A DNA stretch of 64,000 nt from Pseudopyrenochaeta lycopersici (GCA_003313425.1 NHZP01000014.1:930001-994000), one strand, 5' to 3'. Counted from the stretch's first letter, positions 22,301 through 34,260 are shown. Notes: a model not told the origin generated them from the sequence alone. Made by a program: numbers and translations.

Positions 22301-25300
22301 TCTTTAAGTAGCCTTTAATAAAGCGCTAGGAGAAGCTAGTGTACCTAAGGAAAGTAAGCACATCTTAGGTAGTCTTTAGTATTTCCTATTACTATACAGC
22401 CTTAATCTTCTCTAAGTTAATTTTAATACTCTTATTTATAATTATTATACCTAGGAACTTAATATAGTCTATATAAAATTCTAATTTACGCAGGTCTATA
22501 TAGAACCCTTTTTCCTTAAGGCGCGTAAGCACCTTTTTAACATGCTCTATGTAGGCTTCTACTAATTCTAAGAAAACTAAGATATTATCTAGATAGGTAG
22601 TATAAAACTTATTAAGGTACTTAAAAAGAGCGCTGTTAATTACCCTTTAAAACGTAGCTAGAGTATTACAGAGGCTTATAGGCATCACGCGGTATTAATA
22701 AGTGCCCTAACGCGTAGAGAAAGTAGTAAGCTACTCTAAACTAGGCTTTATGTAAATTTAATAAAAAGCGTACATAATATTAAATTTAGAAAAGATAACA
22801 GCTTTATTAAGCTTAGCTAAAGTCGTACAGAAGAAAGGAATTAGGTATTAATCTTTAACAGAGGCTTCGTTAAGGTCTTAATAATCTACGCAGACTTAGA
22901 TACTACTACTAGGTTTAGTAATAATAAGTAAGTTATTTTATGTAGTAGAGGGTCTCTAGAAGATAAAATCCCGGGCCTCTATCTCCTAAATATATTACTT
23001 AATAGCTTTAAACTATTTACTAGAAAATAGTCTTACTTAATAATTAGGCACCTTAGCTCCTAGCTTAAGCTTAATCTTATAGTTATATTCTAAGTAATCT
23101 AAGAGCTTAGCTGCAGCTGCTTTATTAAATACAGGAATAATTAAGGCATATTCCTTAAGCAGGTGCAGAGGCAGGATATCTCTTAACAAGACTTCCTTAG
23201 GAAGGTTAAAGAACTTATTATAGTCCTTTTATACTACTGCGCGACAGATTTTTTATAACGCTCTTAGTAGTAAGCGCCAAACTATTATAAACAGAGGGTA
23301 GTTTTTTTATTTAGTAAACGCCTGAATAGCTTATAGTAAGATAACCTTAATGCCTACTATAGGTTTAGTTTACTAGTGTAGTACTTAGTGTTTATTATCT
23401 AGCTTTACTAGGGCTGCGGTATCTAACTTTACCTGTTATTAGCTAGTCTTACCTTTATTCCTACTATCTGTAGAGGAACTAGGCTGTGTAGAGGCGTTAG
23501 GCGTAGCTTACTCGCAGACAACTCGTAGTGTATATAAGTGTTACTAGCATTCTATTTAGTAGTATACGTTAGAGAATTTAATTATACCCTAACAGTAATT
23601 AAAGCGTAGTGCGTACAGTTTCTTCTAGCAGAATCCTAACACTAGGTTAAAGGCCTTATACTAGTTAAGAATATAGGCGGAAGTATACTTAAAGTAGGAA
23701 TTAATTTTTATATAGAATTTAACCTTATAAGTAATAGATTCTAAAGTAATACCTTTATATCTTTCGCACATAATAGGCGTAATAAGAGGAATTAGTTAGA
23801 ACCCCTAGGTAAGCTAGAGGAACCGCTGTAAGATAAAGTTCGCATCTGCCCTATTGTCTACTAATGTCCAGGCGACGTAGGGGGCGTTTTCTTATTATCT
23901 AATTATGCTTAAGAAAGCGAACTAGTCTAGGCTGTCTAGATACAGCTTATCTTTCTAGACAGCCTGCGTGCGTCGCAAGAGTACCTGCGCTACGGGCTTA
24001 TATATACTGCCTTAGTAAGTAGCAGCTAGCGCAGTTTCCTAAGACTAATTATTAACCCTAGATAAAGGACTTTTATCTAGAGTTACTCTTCCCCTAAATA
24101 AATAACGTCCTTAGCTTTATTACTATCACTATTAGAGGCTTCTTTATAGTTAGAGTTACTAGTCTCTAGGCTTACGTGCACGTAATAATTAGTAGCTAGG
24201 TTACTGCGCAGATTTCCTTAATACTAGTTACGGCTAGAGTCCGCGTTATAAGGCTTAGGACCGTCAGCTAGCTTATAGTTACCTATTCTATTATCTTTAA
24301 ACGACGGACGTAGGCCTAGAGCAGGCTTACTAGCTTTCTTAATAAGCTTATCCACCGCCGTCCTTAGAATAAATTTATAAGGCGGTGCCAGGCTTAGTCT
24401 AGCTGGCGCGTTACGCCCCTTTGTTTAATTAGCAAGATACTAAGGCAATTGCTAGAGGTCGTAGCTCTAACATACATTATTAATTGTATTATAAAGAGAT
24501 TAGAAGTTAGCAGCAGTATAGATAGCGGGCGCGCTGCTAAGGCTCTGTTAGAGATAGCCTAGAAGCTTAGCCTAAAGCTTGTACGCTCGAGTTACGGCAA
24601 TCTATCTAAGCTAAGTAGCGATAGCGTTAAACTCTGTCTAGAACAGAGCCTATACTTTAACTATAGTAGGGTATTCTAGTAAGCTACGTTCTAGGAAGAC
24701 TAAAGCATTATATTACTATTCTACTGTAACGTAGTAGTTATAGTTACTAAAGATAGAGTTAAAGATATAAAAATACTTAAAGTTATCCTTATATTAACAT
24801 AAAAACCTATCAGGCTCTTGTAGTAAGGTTTAAGTAGAACTACTAGTAGCTTAAAAGACAAATTATGCTTATATATTATTATATTACTAGTCTAACCTGT
24901 TATTTTTAAAATAGTTAAGTATCTTTATAATCTACCTATAAAGATTAGAACCCCTAGAGTATACTAGAGGTACCTAAATTTACTTATTCTTTATAGACAA
25001 GAACTAATATAACCCCTTAATCTTATAGTAGAGCTTAGTTAGATAAGGGCTTAGCGTTACTATGTCGCCTAGAGATATTTAGTATTTATAAGTAAGAGAA
25101 AGGTTAGTTAAGAGCAGAACACGCTAAGGAGAACTAAACTTATTAAGAATACCGCCCGCTGCGTTACTTTGTAGGAGGATTTGTGTAGGCGTACTTATTC
25201 CTCCTAGTAGAGGCTTATTTATAGCTCCTAGGGCTAGCTGTAATAGAGTAAGTCTAGTAAGGCCTAAAACCTTAGGAGAGCTAGATAATAGACAGTCGCG

Positions 25301-26753
25301 TAACGCAGAGTTACACTTATTCTTAATTTCTTATAACGAACCTTCTAAGGTCTTATAGTTAGTAATAAGCTTATTCTATTACTTGCTAAGCTTATTATAT
25401 TCTTTAACTAGCTTATCCTTTTATTAAGTAAAGCTGCGTTGTTATTTAGTTAGTTCCTGCTTTAGAGTAGAAGCGTTAAGGTAGTATATCTCTAATAACT
25501 TCTTATCCTTATTAAGAGTATACAGGGCACACCTAAATAGTATTGTTAGGCGTGTAAGTTACATAGGCTTAAGGCTTAAGAACTTACTAGAGTAGTTCTT
25601 TATAAGCTAGATACCTAAGGGTGCTAATTACTAAATAGAAGCAGGTAGACTTAAGCTTACAGATAGTAGTAAACCTAGAAGGCTACCTAGAGGAAGATAG
25701 TTATTAAAGTCCTTAGGGAGACCTAGATTAGCAGCTTCCTTACGTAGCTGTATCTAATAAGCTCCTTTAGTACGCTGTGTTATATTACGAGAGAAGGAAT
25801 ATAGGTTAACTTCCTTAGTTAATAAGTTAGCACAGGAGCTTATTAGCGCAAATTTAGGGTACTCTACGTCTTTAATAATAGGGTTTTCTAAGATAACTAG
25901 TTCTAAATCCTTAATAGCCTTATTCTTATTCTTCTCTTAGCGTTAATAAGCCTTTTCCCTAAGTTAATTACGAGCTGCCTATATTTTAGCTAACACGTCG
26001 TCTTTCTAATAGGCTTAAAATTTAGGCTGCTAGCTAGAGGACTCTTTATTATAAGAGCTGTCTACTATTAGGCTGAATAAAGAAGGTTAAATAGAAGTAA
26101 GAGTAGCTATAGCAGTAAAAGTAAAAGTTAAAGTAAAACTAGAGGGAATCCTTAAGCTTTAGTAAGCAGACTTAAGATTTAACTGTTAGTTAAGTAGTAT
26201 TATTAGTTAGGTGAGGTTGCTAGGACTAGGATAAATACTTAGGAGTGTCGTGTATAGGCTAAGTTTAGAGAATTACCTAATTAGGAAGTTTTAGAGGGTA
26301 AATGCGTGCTTAAGGTAGCACGTGCGCGTAATTAAAACACACGCACAAACTATAGTATATAAAAGTAGGAATAATCCCTAGAGTGTTCCTATTTAAGGAA
26401 GAGAATAATAGGACGTGTCTTATTAATAATAATCCTAGCGTTTAGGTAGCGTAAAGCGCAGGCACTAAGGTGCGAAATAGGTTACTAGTAAGGAAACCTA
26501 GCAAATTCTAGGCTATTCTAAAGCTTAACTAAGAGGGAATAGCTTATAAAATTTTAGCTAAACTAGCAGCAGAGGATAGCACCGTAAATTAACTATCGTG
26601 CAAGGGCTATCCTAAAGCTTAACTAAGGGGGGATAAGATCTAGTCCTAGTACGTTAGTACTACCTTACTATTAAACTCACCTAAGAGGTAACAGCTTAAG
26701 TAACTGTGTGTTAACTACGGAGAGGAGCTAAAGCGCTGTATAATCTGCTATTA

Positions 26754-27055
26754 TGTAAGGCAGTTAACACGCACAGTTAGGACGGTCTTAGTTAAAGAAA
26801 CTTAATTTAAAAGGAAATAGATAAAATAGCAGATACCTCTCACCTTTAGGGGAGAGGTGCTGCCTATATACATAAGCTAGAGCAGGCTAGTCCCGATCCA
26901 GTTACCTAGCTTGGTGAAAGGTAAGAGGTAACAGTTACCTTTCACCTGCGTCTAGTAACTTAGCAGGATCGTTACCTTTCACCTGCGTCTAGTAACTTGG
27001 AAGGATTGAACCCTTTCACCTGCGTCTAGTAACCTGAAAGGATTGAACCCTGACA
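26754..27055 (-). repeat. Right (5') LTR of family-2 Gypsy
   Basis: 302 bp, same length as the left LTR and differing mainly by transitions. The three internal repeats (ACCTGCGTCTAGTAACTTGG and variants) are cleaner here. Ends in CTGACA next to the GAAAG duplication. Confidence 0.92.
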
Positions 27056-27060
27056 GAAAG

Positions 27061-27203
27061 GCACCTCCGTACTATAGGCTAGGCCGGACCAGGTCAACTC
27101 ATGCGGCTAACAGTAACTTATTATTAAGCAATTATAGCCTCTCTAGCGCCTTTTATTAAGACTCCTCTTTTCTAAATCTACTTTTTCTTACACTATTTTT
27201 ATG
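27061..27203. other. Host flank and RIP-ed spacer right of the Gypsy insertion
   Basis: The first 55 bp (to about 27115) are GC-balanced like 19023-19078, so the element landed in a small non-RIP-ed host segment; the remainder is AT-rich. No gene. Confidence 0.45.
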
Positions 27204-28455
27204 TAAAGATCTTAAAAGCTATTAGTAAGGATAACTAATAAGACTGCAAGGTTAGTTCTCTAGGATAGAGTGAGGGACTATATTGGAAGGGGGTTCTAAT
27301 ACTAAGATAGTAAAAAGGCGCTTCTATAAAGAGTACTAAAGGTTTTAAGAATAATTAGTATTACTATTACTATACTATAAGTAGAGTAGTAAATAGGTTA
27401 CAGGTACCTGCTATAAGTATAGGTTAGGTATAGGGTTATAGATAAGTAGGTTAGGGTTAGGGTTAGGTCGCACGGACTAAGGGTATAGGTTTTAGTTGGG
27501 TCGCACGGACTCTAGGTTAGGTTAAGGCTAAGGTTATGCACGTATAGGTTTAGGTTTAGTTATAGGTACCTACTAGGGTTACTTAGTATTCTAATAATTT
27601 ACTATAGTTAGTAATATAACTAGCTATTATAGATATATATTAGTTAGTATTAGACCTAATATAAAAAAGACGTAATTAGTTAGACTTAGACCTAGACGTA
27701 CCCTAGGCTAATAACCCTAACCCTAACCTTAACCTATTTACAGTAACCTTAACCTATACCTATTACTAGCGTATAAAAATAGGTATAGAGCTAGGTTAGG
27801 TACAGGTATTATGTAATCAAACCTAACCTAACCCTAACCTATACCTATTTACTACCCTAACTATAAGCTATAATATTAAGTTAAATATACTAATTTATAA
27901 AGGTTTATTATAGTAATCTATATATATAGAGGTTATACAGGTTACTTAGTGTGCTTAGTGCGCTTAGTGCCACTGATTATACTGATTAACTGAGCACGTC
28001 ACGTGATCTCGGTTGTCTGTCCAATGCACTTGAGGTCCTGTTGGGGCCGCTGGGACAGGGTCACAGTGTTACGATCCTGCTGAGACCATGTCCTAGTGGC
28101 CCCAACTGGACCTCACAGGTATTGGACCAACAACCGAGGTTACGTGACGTGCTCAGTTAATCAGTCTAATCAGTGATGCTGAGCACACCGAGTACACTAA
28201 GCAACATGCATAACTCCTATATATATAGACTACCACAATAAACCCTTATAGCTTATTATATTTAACTTAATATTATACTCTATAGTATAGTAATAGCAAT
28301 ACTAATTATTCTTAACCCTTAGTACTCTTTACAGAAGCACTATCTTACTATCTTAGTATTAAACCCCCTTTTATCTAGTCCCTTACTCTATCCTAGAGAA
28401 CTAACCTTGCAATCTTATTAGTTATCCTCACTAATAGCTTTTAAGATTCTTCACA
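27204..28455. repeat. Large palindrome (two arms of about 370 bp) with a MITE in the left arm
   Basis: The left arm is 27204-27381 plus 27868-28065; the right arm is 28081-28455. Once the 478-bp MITE and one 8-bp duplication are removed, the arms match in length and order around a spacer of about 15 bp (28066-28080, GTGTTACGATCCTGC). The right arm continues to 28481, where GCAGGATCGTAACA is the complement of the spacer sequence, so 28067-28481 looks like a 415-bp unit with inverted ends. TGTTACGATCCTGC resembles an LTR terminus, which suggests two LTR-like copies head to head or a foldback element. Arm differences are mostly transitions. Confidence 0.75.
27382..27859. mobile_element. hAT-type MITE, copy 2, nested in the palindrome
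   Basis: A 478-bp RIP-ed copy inverted relative to copy 1. Ends TAGAGTAGTAAATAGG and CTATTTACTACCCTA. Perfect 8-bp target duplication ACTATAAG at 27374-27381 and 27860-27867, and the uninterrupted target is seen in the palindrome's other arm. No (ATT)n tract is present. Confidence 0.85.
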
Positions 28456-28481
28456 CACAGGGTCTCGGCAGGATCGTAACA

Positions 28482-28948
28482 TTTTACTAATTTACTGCCT
28501 TACTAGCTTACTTAAGGCTAGTAACTTTATTTACTATAGCTTACTTCTTAAACTAAATAAGTATATTAATAACTAAAGCTAGTAATACGCTCTTATACTA
28601 TTAAAGGTAATTACTAATATAAGTTAATTAAGCCTTAAGCCTACGAACATTCTTTAGTGTTTAAGGCCCTTAGAGAGCTCTTTACTAAGCTCCTATCTAA
28701 ACTCCTTACTACGCTCCTAGCTAAGCTCGTTTTGCAACATATTCTTTGTCCACAAATCCGGTATCAGCAATAATAATTCTTGAGGGCTAGGCAACATCTT
28801 TATAAACTAAAGCCTTCTTATACTTTACAATTTGTTTTACAAAGTCCCTAGATTTACCTGGAGGTAATAACAGACTCGATTTTGCCTAAAAGTATACTCA
28901 TTCCATAAATATTTAACTTCCTCCCTTGTTCCTCCTCTACCTTACAAT
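28482..28948. other. RIP-ed AT-rich spacer downstream of the Zn2Cys6 gene
   Basis: No open frame, domain or structured repeat recognised. A less mutated patch (about 28725-28790) breaks the TpA-rich sequence. Confidence 0.4.
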
Positions 28949-30497
28949 CTATGCAGTAATCTTAGGTAATGCCCAACTTTGATAATAAAATCCTAAACCT
29001 CCCAAATTCTGTCCAAGTACATATTCTTTCATAACCGGGGACAGATCCAGCATCGATTGGATCCACTCTCGATACCGCGATTCCTGTTCTAAAGCACCAT
29101 ATGCAAGCCCAATAGGAAGCAGACAGAATAGTGCAGAACCACTGCTGTGTTGCATATTGAGACATTGGTACTCGAAGACCCTACAGATCTCAATCGCTGG
29201 CTCTCGGACCGAAAATGACATGCCTGGAAGCAATAGAGGGCTGACATTAGTCTCTTCAAACGTGCCGGTTTGGGTCGCTGCAATTCGTGCCGCTGAAGAG
29301 ATAATTATGGGCGAATTCGATGGTGCCAGTCTCCGGAGGAGTCCGATGAGCCACATCTGAACTGCGTTGTAGAGCACGATCTCAGTTGCTTGTTCAAATG
29401 CGGAGAAGTAGAATCTGTTCTTGAAGATGCGATACTGGCCAGGTACAGCAGATAGGTTTGAGCGAACGAGCGCTTCCCAAACAGAAAACTTATTCAGCCT
29501 TTCCCATTTCCAGCGCCATTTAAACAACTCCACGAGCTGGCGCTCTACTCTATCGATTAATGTCGCATGTGCTGTAGAATTTTCTTGGCGGCTCAAAGCC
29601 GCATCATCTTCAAGCATTCCAGGAACGGAAGCCATAATATCTGCAAGGTGATTCTGCGGTGACTTAGAGCTCGGCTCAATCGCCCAAGGGACCGACTTCC
29701 AGTTTTCTTCGTCCAGGAAACAACGTTTCTTCGACATAATGCCTATAGTTATCAACGTCGCACGGCAGGTCTCGAATGCATTCCTTAAGGGCTCTTGCTG
29801 CAACCTCTCCGGCCCACAAACCATCATCAATTGTATCAAGCCGTTCACGTGTGACATGGAGCTCGTCGGATGCGCAAGTAAAGACTCATGGATGAGCAAT
29901 ATCATGATGGGCACGATCAGGGCCTCGATCGCTGTTTGTATTGGGTTGGAGAGTTCCAGGATTAGCGATTGGACGGCTTTGCCATACTGGATCGATCCAT
30001 TGATTTTAACATCTTGTTGGCAGTGGAAACGACCAAAGTTGCTTTGCGAGAGTGCTGAGCTGGCTTGGAGAGCTAGGGTAGAAATTTTGCCGGCGATTGC
30101 GAGGTGCAGCCATTTGTACCCATAGCTGCGCCAGACGAAATTTTCGAGGAGGAAGGCGTTGCAGATCTCGGACTTGAATGATACTAGGCTTAGTGATACG
30201 GGAATTGTAGTTTGGGGAAGTTCCGCATAGTAGTCTTTATTTTTAGGATGCAGTGTAACTGCAGTTTGACGGATGTAAGGTACTCTAGTTGCTGGGAAAA
30301 CGGCTATGCGGAAGTGTAGTGGCTTTTTATAGCCCGCGCAGGTGTATCCCGATTTTTCGCAGCGTTGGCATTTCGGTTTTGCTTCATCTACTTTTGTTCA
30401 GCAATTTATTTCTTCATCTAAAGTGCAACTTGCCGCATTTGATTCGCCTCTTGCGGCAAGTATGGCAGCCATTACTTCGCCCCGGAACCCCAACCAT
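28949..30497 (-). CDS. Zn2Cys6 fungal transcription factor, one GC-AG intron
   Basis: Predicted 500-residue nuclear regulator; exons 30497-30434 and 30387-28949. The N-terminus MVGVPGRSNG leads into a complete binuclear zinc cluster, C11-x2-C14-x6-C21-x6-C28-x2-C31-x6-C38, with the basic CRKRRIKC loop. A 46-nt intron splits the cluster one base after the Cys21 codon. Its donor is GC (GCAAGT), branch TGCTGAAC, acceptor GTAG; only this splice joins the two cluster halves, and both stops in the region fall inside it. Residues 60-500 match the fungal-specific regulatory domain: FVWRSYGYKWLHLA, EALIVPIMILLIHESLLAH, LMMVCGPE, RCFLDEENWKSVPW, LFKWRWKWERLNK, EPAIEICRVFEYQ and FCLLPIGLAYGALEQE. It continues into GLGFYYQSW and the stop. 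No adjacent pathway genes indicate a target. Its paralogue at 11650-13381 is dead. Confidence 0.88.
30388..30433 (-). other. GC-AG intron in the zinc-cluster region
   Basis: 46 nt from GCAAGT to GTAG. The GT alternatives nearby do not restore the C-x6-C spacing. The paralogue has GTGAGT at the same site. Confidence 0.75.
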
Positions 30498-31434
30498 CTT
30501 GTGACCAACGGATCTCCGCGATAATTGTATTCATCTATGGTTCCATTTATTCTGTGAATTTGATTTCATTCGTGTCCTGAATTCATGTTCTGAGGGTATG
30601 ACTTACACAACTTCAGGCGCCGTTCGAGAGGCCACAGCAGGCAGACCTGTGGCTAACCTCGGATCGAAGATAGGGACACGGCAACTTGCGGAGGCGCGTG
30701 CGCTGTCAGCGCGAGCTGACAGCGGGCCGCCAACTCGCTCGATACCTGGCAATTCTACATGAAAAACACTGGACTCTCCGCTTGCTCTGCCAATCGTTTA
30801 TCGCGACAATGAAATATCGTCCGTCTCTGTTCCGCACCTTTGTAAAAGCTTGTTCCCTACGGGCTTACAGAGAGGCAAAAACACTCCAAGAATACCTGCA
30901 ACCTCTAATTTGGACATAAGCTCACTACTTTGCGGTCACGGTCGTCTACAGCTACCACAGTTTACAGCTACCCTATTAGAATTATTAGCTCTTAAAAAAT
31001 AAAAATATAAAATCAAGTCTGTATAGATTTAGTAAAAAGTAAAGTACGTAGGAGCTAAGCTTAATAAGGCTAAGCGTATATAAAGATGTCTTCTAAATAT
31101 AAAGGCAAATGAATCTACTTTTATTTATGCAGGACTAAGGGTTTCTTACTAACTATATAAACTATGTATAGTAATTACTTATATAGTAATAAGTAATAAC
31201 ACTTTACTTTCTAAGAGTAAGTATGAAAATAATAAATCAAAGAAATTATATTATTCTAAAGTGTAGAATAAAAATAGAGAAAGATAATAGCTGTTTTAGA
31301 TGTAAAATTTTTAACTGTATTCTATACTCTTAAATCTAGAAATAAACCTTTATTAGAATAAATACTATTAGTAAGAAAGATATATAAAATAGGAGGATAT
31401 AGGTTGTTACTTATAATTACTTATAAGTAGTAGC
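30498..31434. other. Upstream of the Zn2Cys6 gene, then RIP-ed sequence
   Basis: 30498-30960 is GC-balanced and probably contains the promoter. An upstream ATG at 30533-30535 opens a short out-of-frame stretch before the true start. 30961-31434 is RIP-ed AT-rich DNA without recognisable content. Confidence 0.4.
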
Positions 31435-31689
31435 TAGGGTGGCAAATGGGTATAGGTTGGGATTAGGTTAGGTTTGATTACATAAGACCCGTACCCAACC
31501 CAGCTCTATACCCATTTTTATACGCTAGTAATAGGTAAAGGTTGAGGTTACTGTAAATAGGTTGAGGTTAGAGTTAGCGTTATTAGCCTTGGGTACGTCT
31601 AGGTCTAACTAATTACGTCTTTTTTATATTAGGCCTAATACTAAATAATATGTATCTAAAATAGCTAGTTATGTTACTAATTATAGTAA

Positions 31690-31751
<62 letters not shown>

Positions 31752-31952
31752 GCAACCTTAGTGGGTACCTGTAACTAAACCTAAACCTATACGTGCATAA
31801 CCTTAGCCTTAACCCAACCTAGAGTCCGTGCGACCCAACTAAAACCTTTACCCTTGGTCCGTGCGACCTAACCCTAATCCCAACCCACTCATCTATAACC
31901 CTATACCCAACCTATACCCATAGCGGGTACCTATGACCCATTTGCCACTCTA
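31435..31952. mobile_element. hAT-type MITE, copy 3
   Basis: 518 bp, ends TAGGGTGGCAAATGGG and CCCATTTGCCACTCTA, same orientation as copy 1. It carries an (ATT)n run of about 20 units at 31690-31750. The flanks (GTAGTAGC and GTTGTAAA) match at only five of eight positions, so the duplication is eroded or the copy is rearranged. GC-balanced host DNA starts immediately to the right. Confidence 0.8.
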
Positions 31953-33036
31953 GTTGTAAACAACTGTGCCGAGCTTACTTGCTAAGCATGCGACGTGGCC
32001 TTCCCTTATGCACGTCGCATTTTCTAGTCGGAAGAGGTATGGCTTCGCTGAGGCTGATTGACAGTGCGTCGATCGACCAATAAATTTCGGCGGCAACCTG
32101 CGTTTACGACGGCGACTGTTTCCTTAGAGGGTTAGTCTAATCCACGAATACCAGGCTGCAAGCAATACTCCGCATAAGCATATTGATCAACGTAAGCAAA
32201 ATGAGGACAACAATTTGCGTGGATCTGGGTTTTGATTGGTTGGGTAGCCGAACACTAAGGTGCTCACAGATCGTCGAAAGCTCATCCAGATTCTTCGAAC
32301 AGTCTAGCAAAACATAGAGGTCCGGATTGTAAACGGCACTACGCAATCTCAAATGTAGGCCCGCAGGGAATTAAGACATATTGCAGGGGTAATCCAGGGC
32401 TGGCAAACAAGCATGTAACTGGCTTGGCTGATGGGAAATTTAAGCTTGTTTTTTTTTTCAATAACTTCCCACAAAATCAATTGAACTAAAGTTTGGTTAT
32501 CTCGATAGTAAAGAATTTAGGAAAGGTAATTACATGCACTTTAGGAAAGACTTTGAGAGCTACCTGGCTAGATCTCGAGAAGGCGCTAATCGAAACGCAC
32601 ATGCGGATGCAAGTCAATCGCTAGCATGTGAGTGAGACGGTGCTCCAGGCGATGACCAACAAGCTCTAAATTCTTATGCCACAGTATTAAGGCGAGAGGA
32701 GGCCAATTCATAGTGTCACCTGTCGGCGCCCCAAGACCCTTTCTAACCACTAACTAGCCCAAAACAGCGACATCTTACGACATGCGTCAAAAACTTCTTT
32801 TGAGCAAATCTAGAAGCTGAAGGTCGTTATACTCAGCATATTTCGTTCCCAAAAATGACAATAGAGGGCTAAAACCGGTTTCTAATTACATTGTGCATTC
32901 TCTAGCACCTAGCACTGTGATATCGTGGCTGCGTCACGGGCGGCTGAGAGAAATACGTGTAGGAAGCTCAGCTCCGGGATAATTCTTCTTAAGGACACAG
33001 ATATGGAATTACCGTATATCGAGGACTCTGGAAGGG
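31953..33036. other. Intergenic upstream of the SDR gene
   Basis: GC-balanced. A 71-codon minus-strand stretch (32352-32137) has protein-like text (LRSAVYNPDLYVLLDCSKNL) and a hydrophobic segment near its C-terminus. It has no start context or recognised family and may be a gene fragment. Otherwise nothing is supported. Confidence 0.35.
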
Positions 33037-33043
33037 TATAAAT
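33037..33043 (+). promoter_or_regulatory. TATA box of the SDR gene
   Basis: TATAAAT lies about 106 nt upstream of the ATG at 33149, followed by a pyrimidine-rich leader. Confidence 0.5.
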
Positions 33044-33148
33044 TGAGGCCGTGGGCGTCAATGCCTCACAACGTCGTTCCTGTTAGCAAAAACTTTGGCA
33101 CACTTCTTCTCTCTTTGGCGAAAAACAAATATCCTCACGAAAGAATCC

Positions 33149-34165
33149 ATGGCTATTCTACCACTAGCCTCAACTGATGCATCCAATATCAAAGGACTGT
33201 CCGTCCTAATCACGGGTGGAGCCTCTGGCCTCGGCCTTCATGCCGCAACCTTCTTTGCGAAGTCAGGAGCTTTGGTCACAATCGCCGATGTGCAAGACGG
33301 TTCCAAAATCGTCGCTGATCTAGCCAACCAGGGACATACAGTGTATTTCGTCCAGTGTGATGTGACGGACTGGGACTCTCAGGTCAATGCATTCCGAACT
33401 GCACTTAATATTTCTCCCACCAAGACATTGGACATGGTCGCAGCCTTTGCAGGTGTTGATGGTACTGGTCATCTCGTCGATCATGTGTCTGCGTCTGAGG
33501 TTTCACTCGATGGCGCACCCCCCCCTGTTCCCAGCCTGGCTCCAATCGAAGTAAACCTCAAGGGCGTGTTTTATACGACAACCCTAGCATTTCATTACTT
33601 TCGACTCAAACCTCAAGGCGCCCCACTCAACAACGGTACAGCAACTAAAAGCCTCAATATAGTCACATCCCTTGCTGGCTATATTGACGATACTCACAGC
33701 ACTCCCTATACAGCCTCAAAGTTTGGAAGCCGAGGTCTTTTCCGCGCTGTCCGTGCTCAAGCTCATCAACAGCTGAACGTTCGGGTTAATGCAATCTGCC
33801 CCTGGGCGATGAAAACCCCTATGATCGAAAACGCCTTGGAAAGAATGGCTGAGTTTGGGATTCTACCTTCCAAGGGAATCACTTTGGTGGACCACGATGT
33901 TTTAACGCAAGCATTGGCAAGGATCACCGTCGATGACAGTATTTCCGGTGTGTTATTCTTTCCTTTTAGTCAAATTGTCATTTTTATTATAGCACACTAC
34001 TCCCAAAAGTTAAGCTTGCTGACATGGCGATAAGGTCGCGCGTTTGGGATTGTACCGGAGGGCGCTGTTGATCTAGGTGATGATATTGAAGGCAGCTACG
34101 GTGGATCTCAGCTAGTCAAGTTGATGGCCCTCCGTAAACAAGCAGGGGATTTTCTCTATAGTTAA
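33149..34165 (+). CDS. Short-chain dehydrogenase/reductase, two exons
   Basis: Predicted 309-residue classical SDR. Exons are 33149-33947 and 34035-34165, with an 87-nt intron (donor GTGTGT, branch GCTGAC, acceptor TAAG, phase 1); without splicing the frame runs into stops. The Rossmann motif TGGASGLG is at 22-29, an acidic residue (Asp47, IADVQD) after strand 2 favours NAD(H), and CDVTDWD is at 70-76. The usual NNAG appears as AAFAG (98-102). NLKG (Asn136), Ser174 and YTASK (Tyr187, Lys191) complete the catalytic set, and NAICPWAMKTPM is the family's N-x-x-x-P-G region with W for G. The second exon adds the C-terminus GSQLVKLMALRKQAGDFLYS. It resembles fungal 15-hydroxyprostaglandin-dehydrogenase-like SDRs, so it probably oxidises or reduces a lipid-like alcohol or ketone in the cytosol; the substrate is unknown. 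Confidence 0.9.
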
Positions 34166-34260
34166 CGATTGTGAACAGTTAAAAGCGCAATGCTTCAACA
34201 TACGTTACAGAGGCTTAGGGCTAGGTAGAATTACTGACCGTTACGGTCATACCAGATAAG

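Larger units (their letters stand above)
19079..27055 (-). mobile_element. Complete Ty3/Gypsy retrotransposon, family 2, RIP-degraded
   Basis: A 7977-bp element with 302-bp LTRs and a perfect 5-bp target duplication GAAAG (19074-19078 and 27056-27060). Coding is on the minus strand: gag on the right (about 26200-24100, ending near a CCHC-like region), then protease (about 23900-23500), RT (about 22900-22400, active site reading YLDN for YLDD), RNase H (about 22200-21700) and integrase (about 21200-20000). The polypurine tract is the G run complementary to GACCCCCCCCCTTT at 19382-19395, next to the left LTR, which confirms orientation. Stops occur throughout from CAA/CAG-to-TAA/TAG changes. 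The second copy (56285-64000, opposite orientation) belongs to the same family and helps read the frame. Confidence 0.93.

Noticed and set aside
27420..27560. Telomere array
   Set aside because: The TTAGGG-like words are irregular, lie within MITEs and occur at four internal sites.
30686..30919. Small basic protein gene
   Set aside because: No ATG start in good context, no family resemblance and low-complexity basic composition; probably chance.
33095..33148. Longer N-terminus for the SDR
   Set aside because: It has no ATG; the first ATG at 33149 gives the usual short segment before the Rossmann motif.
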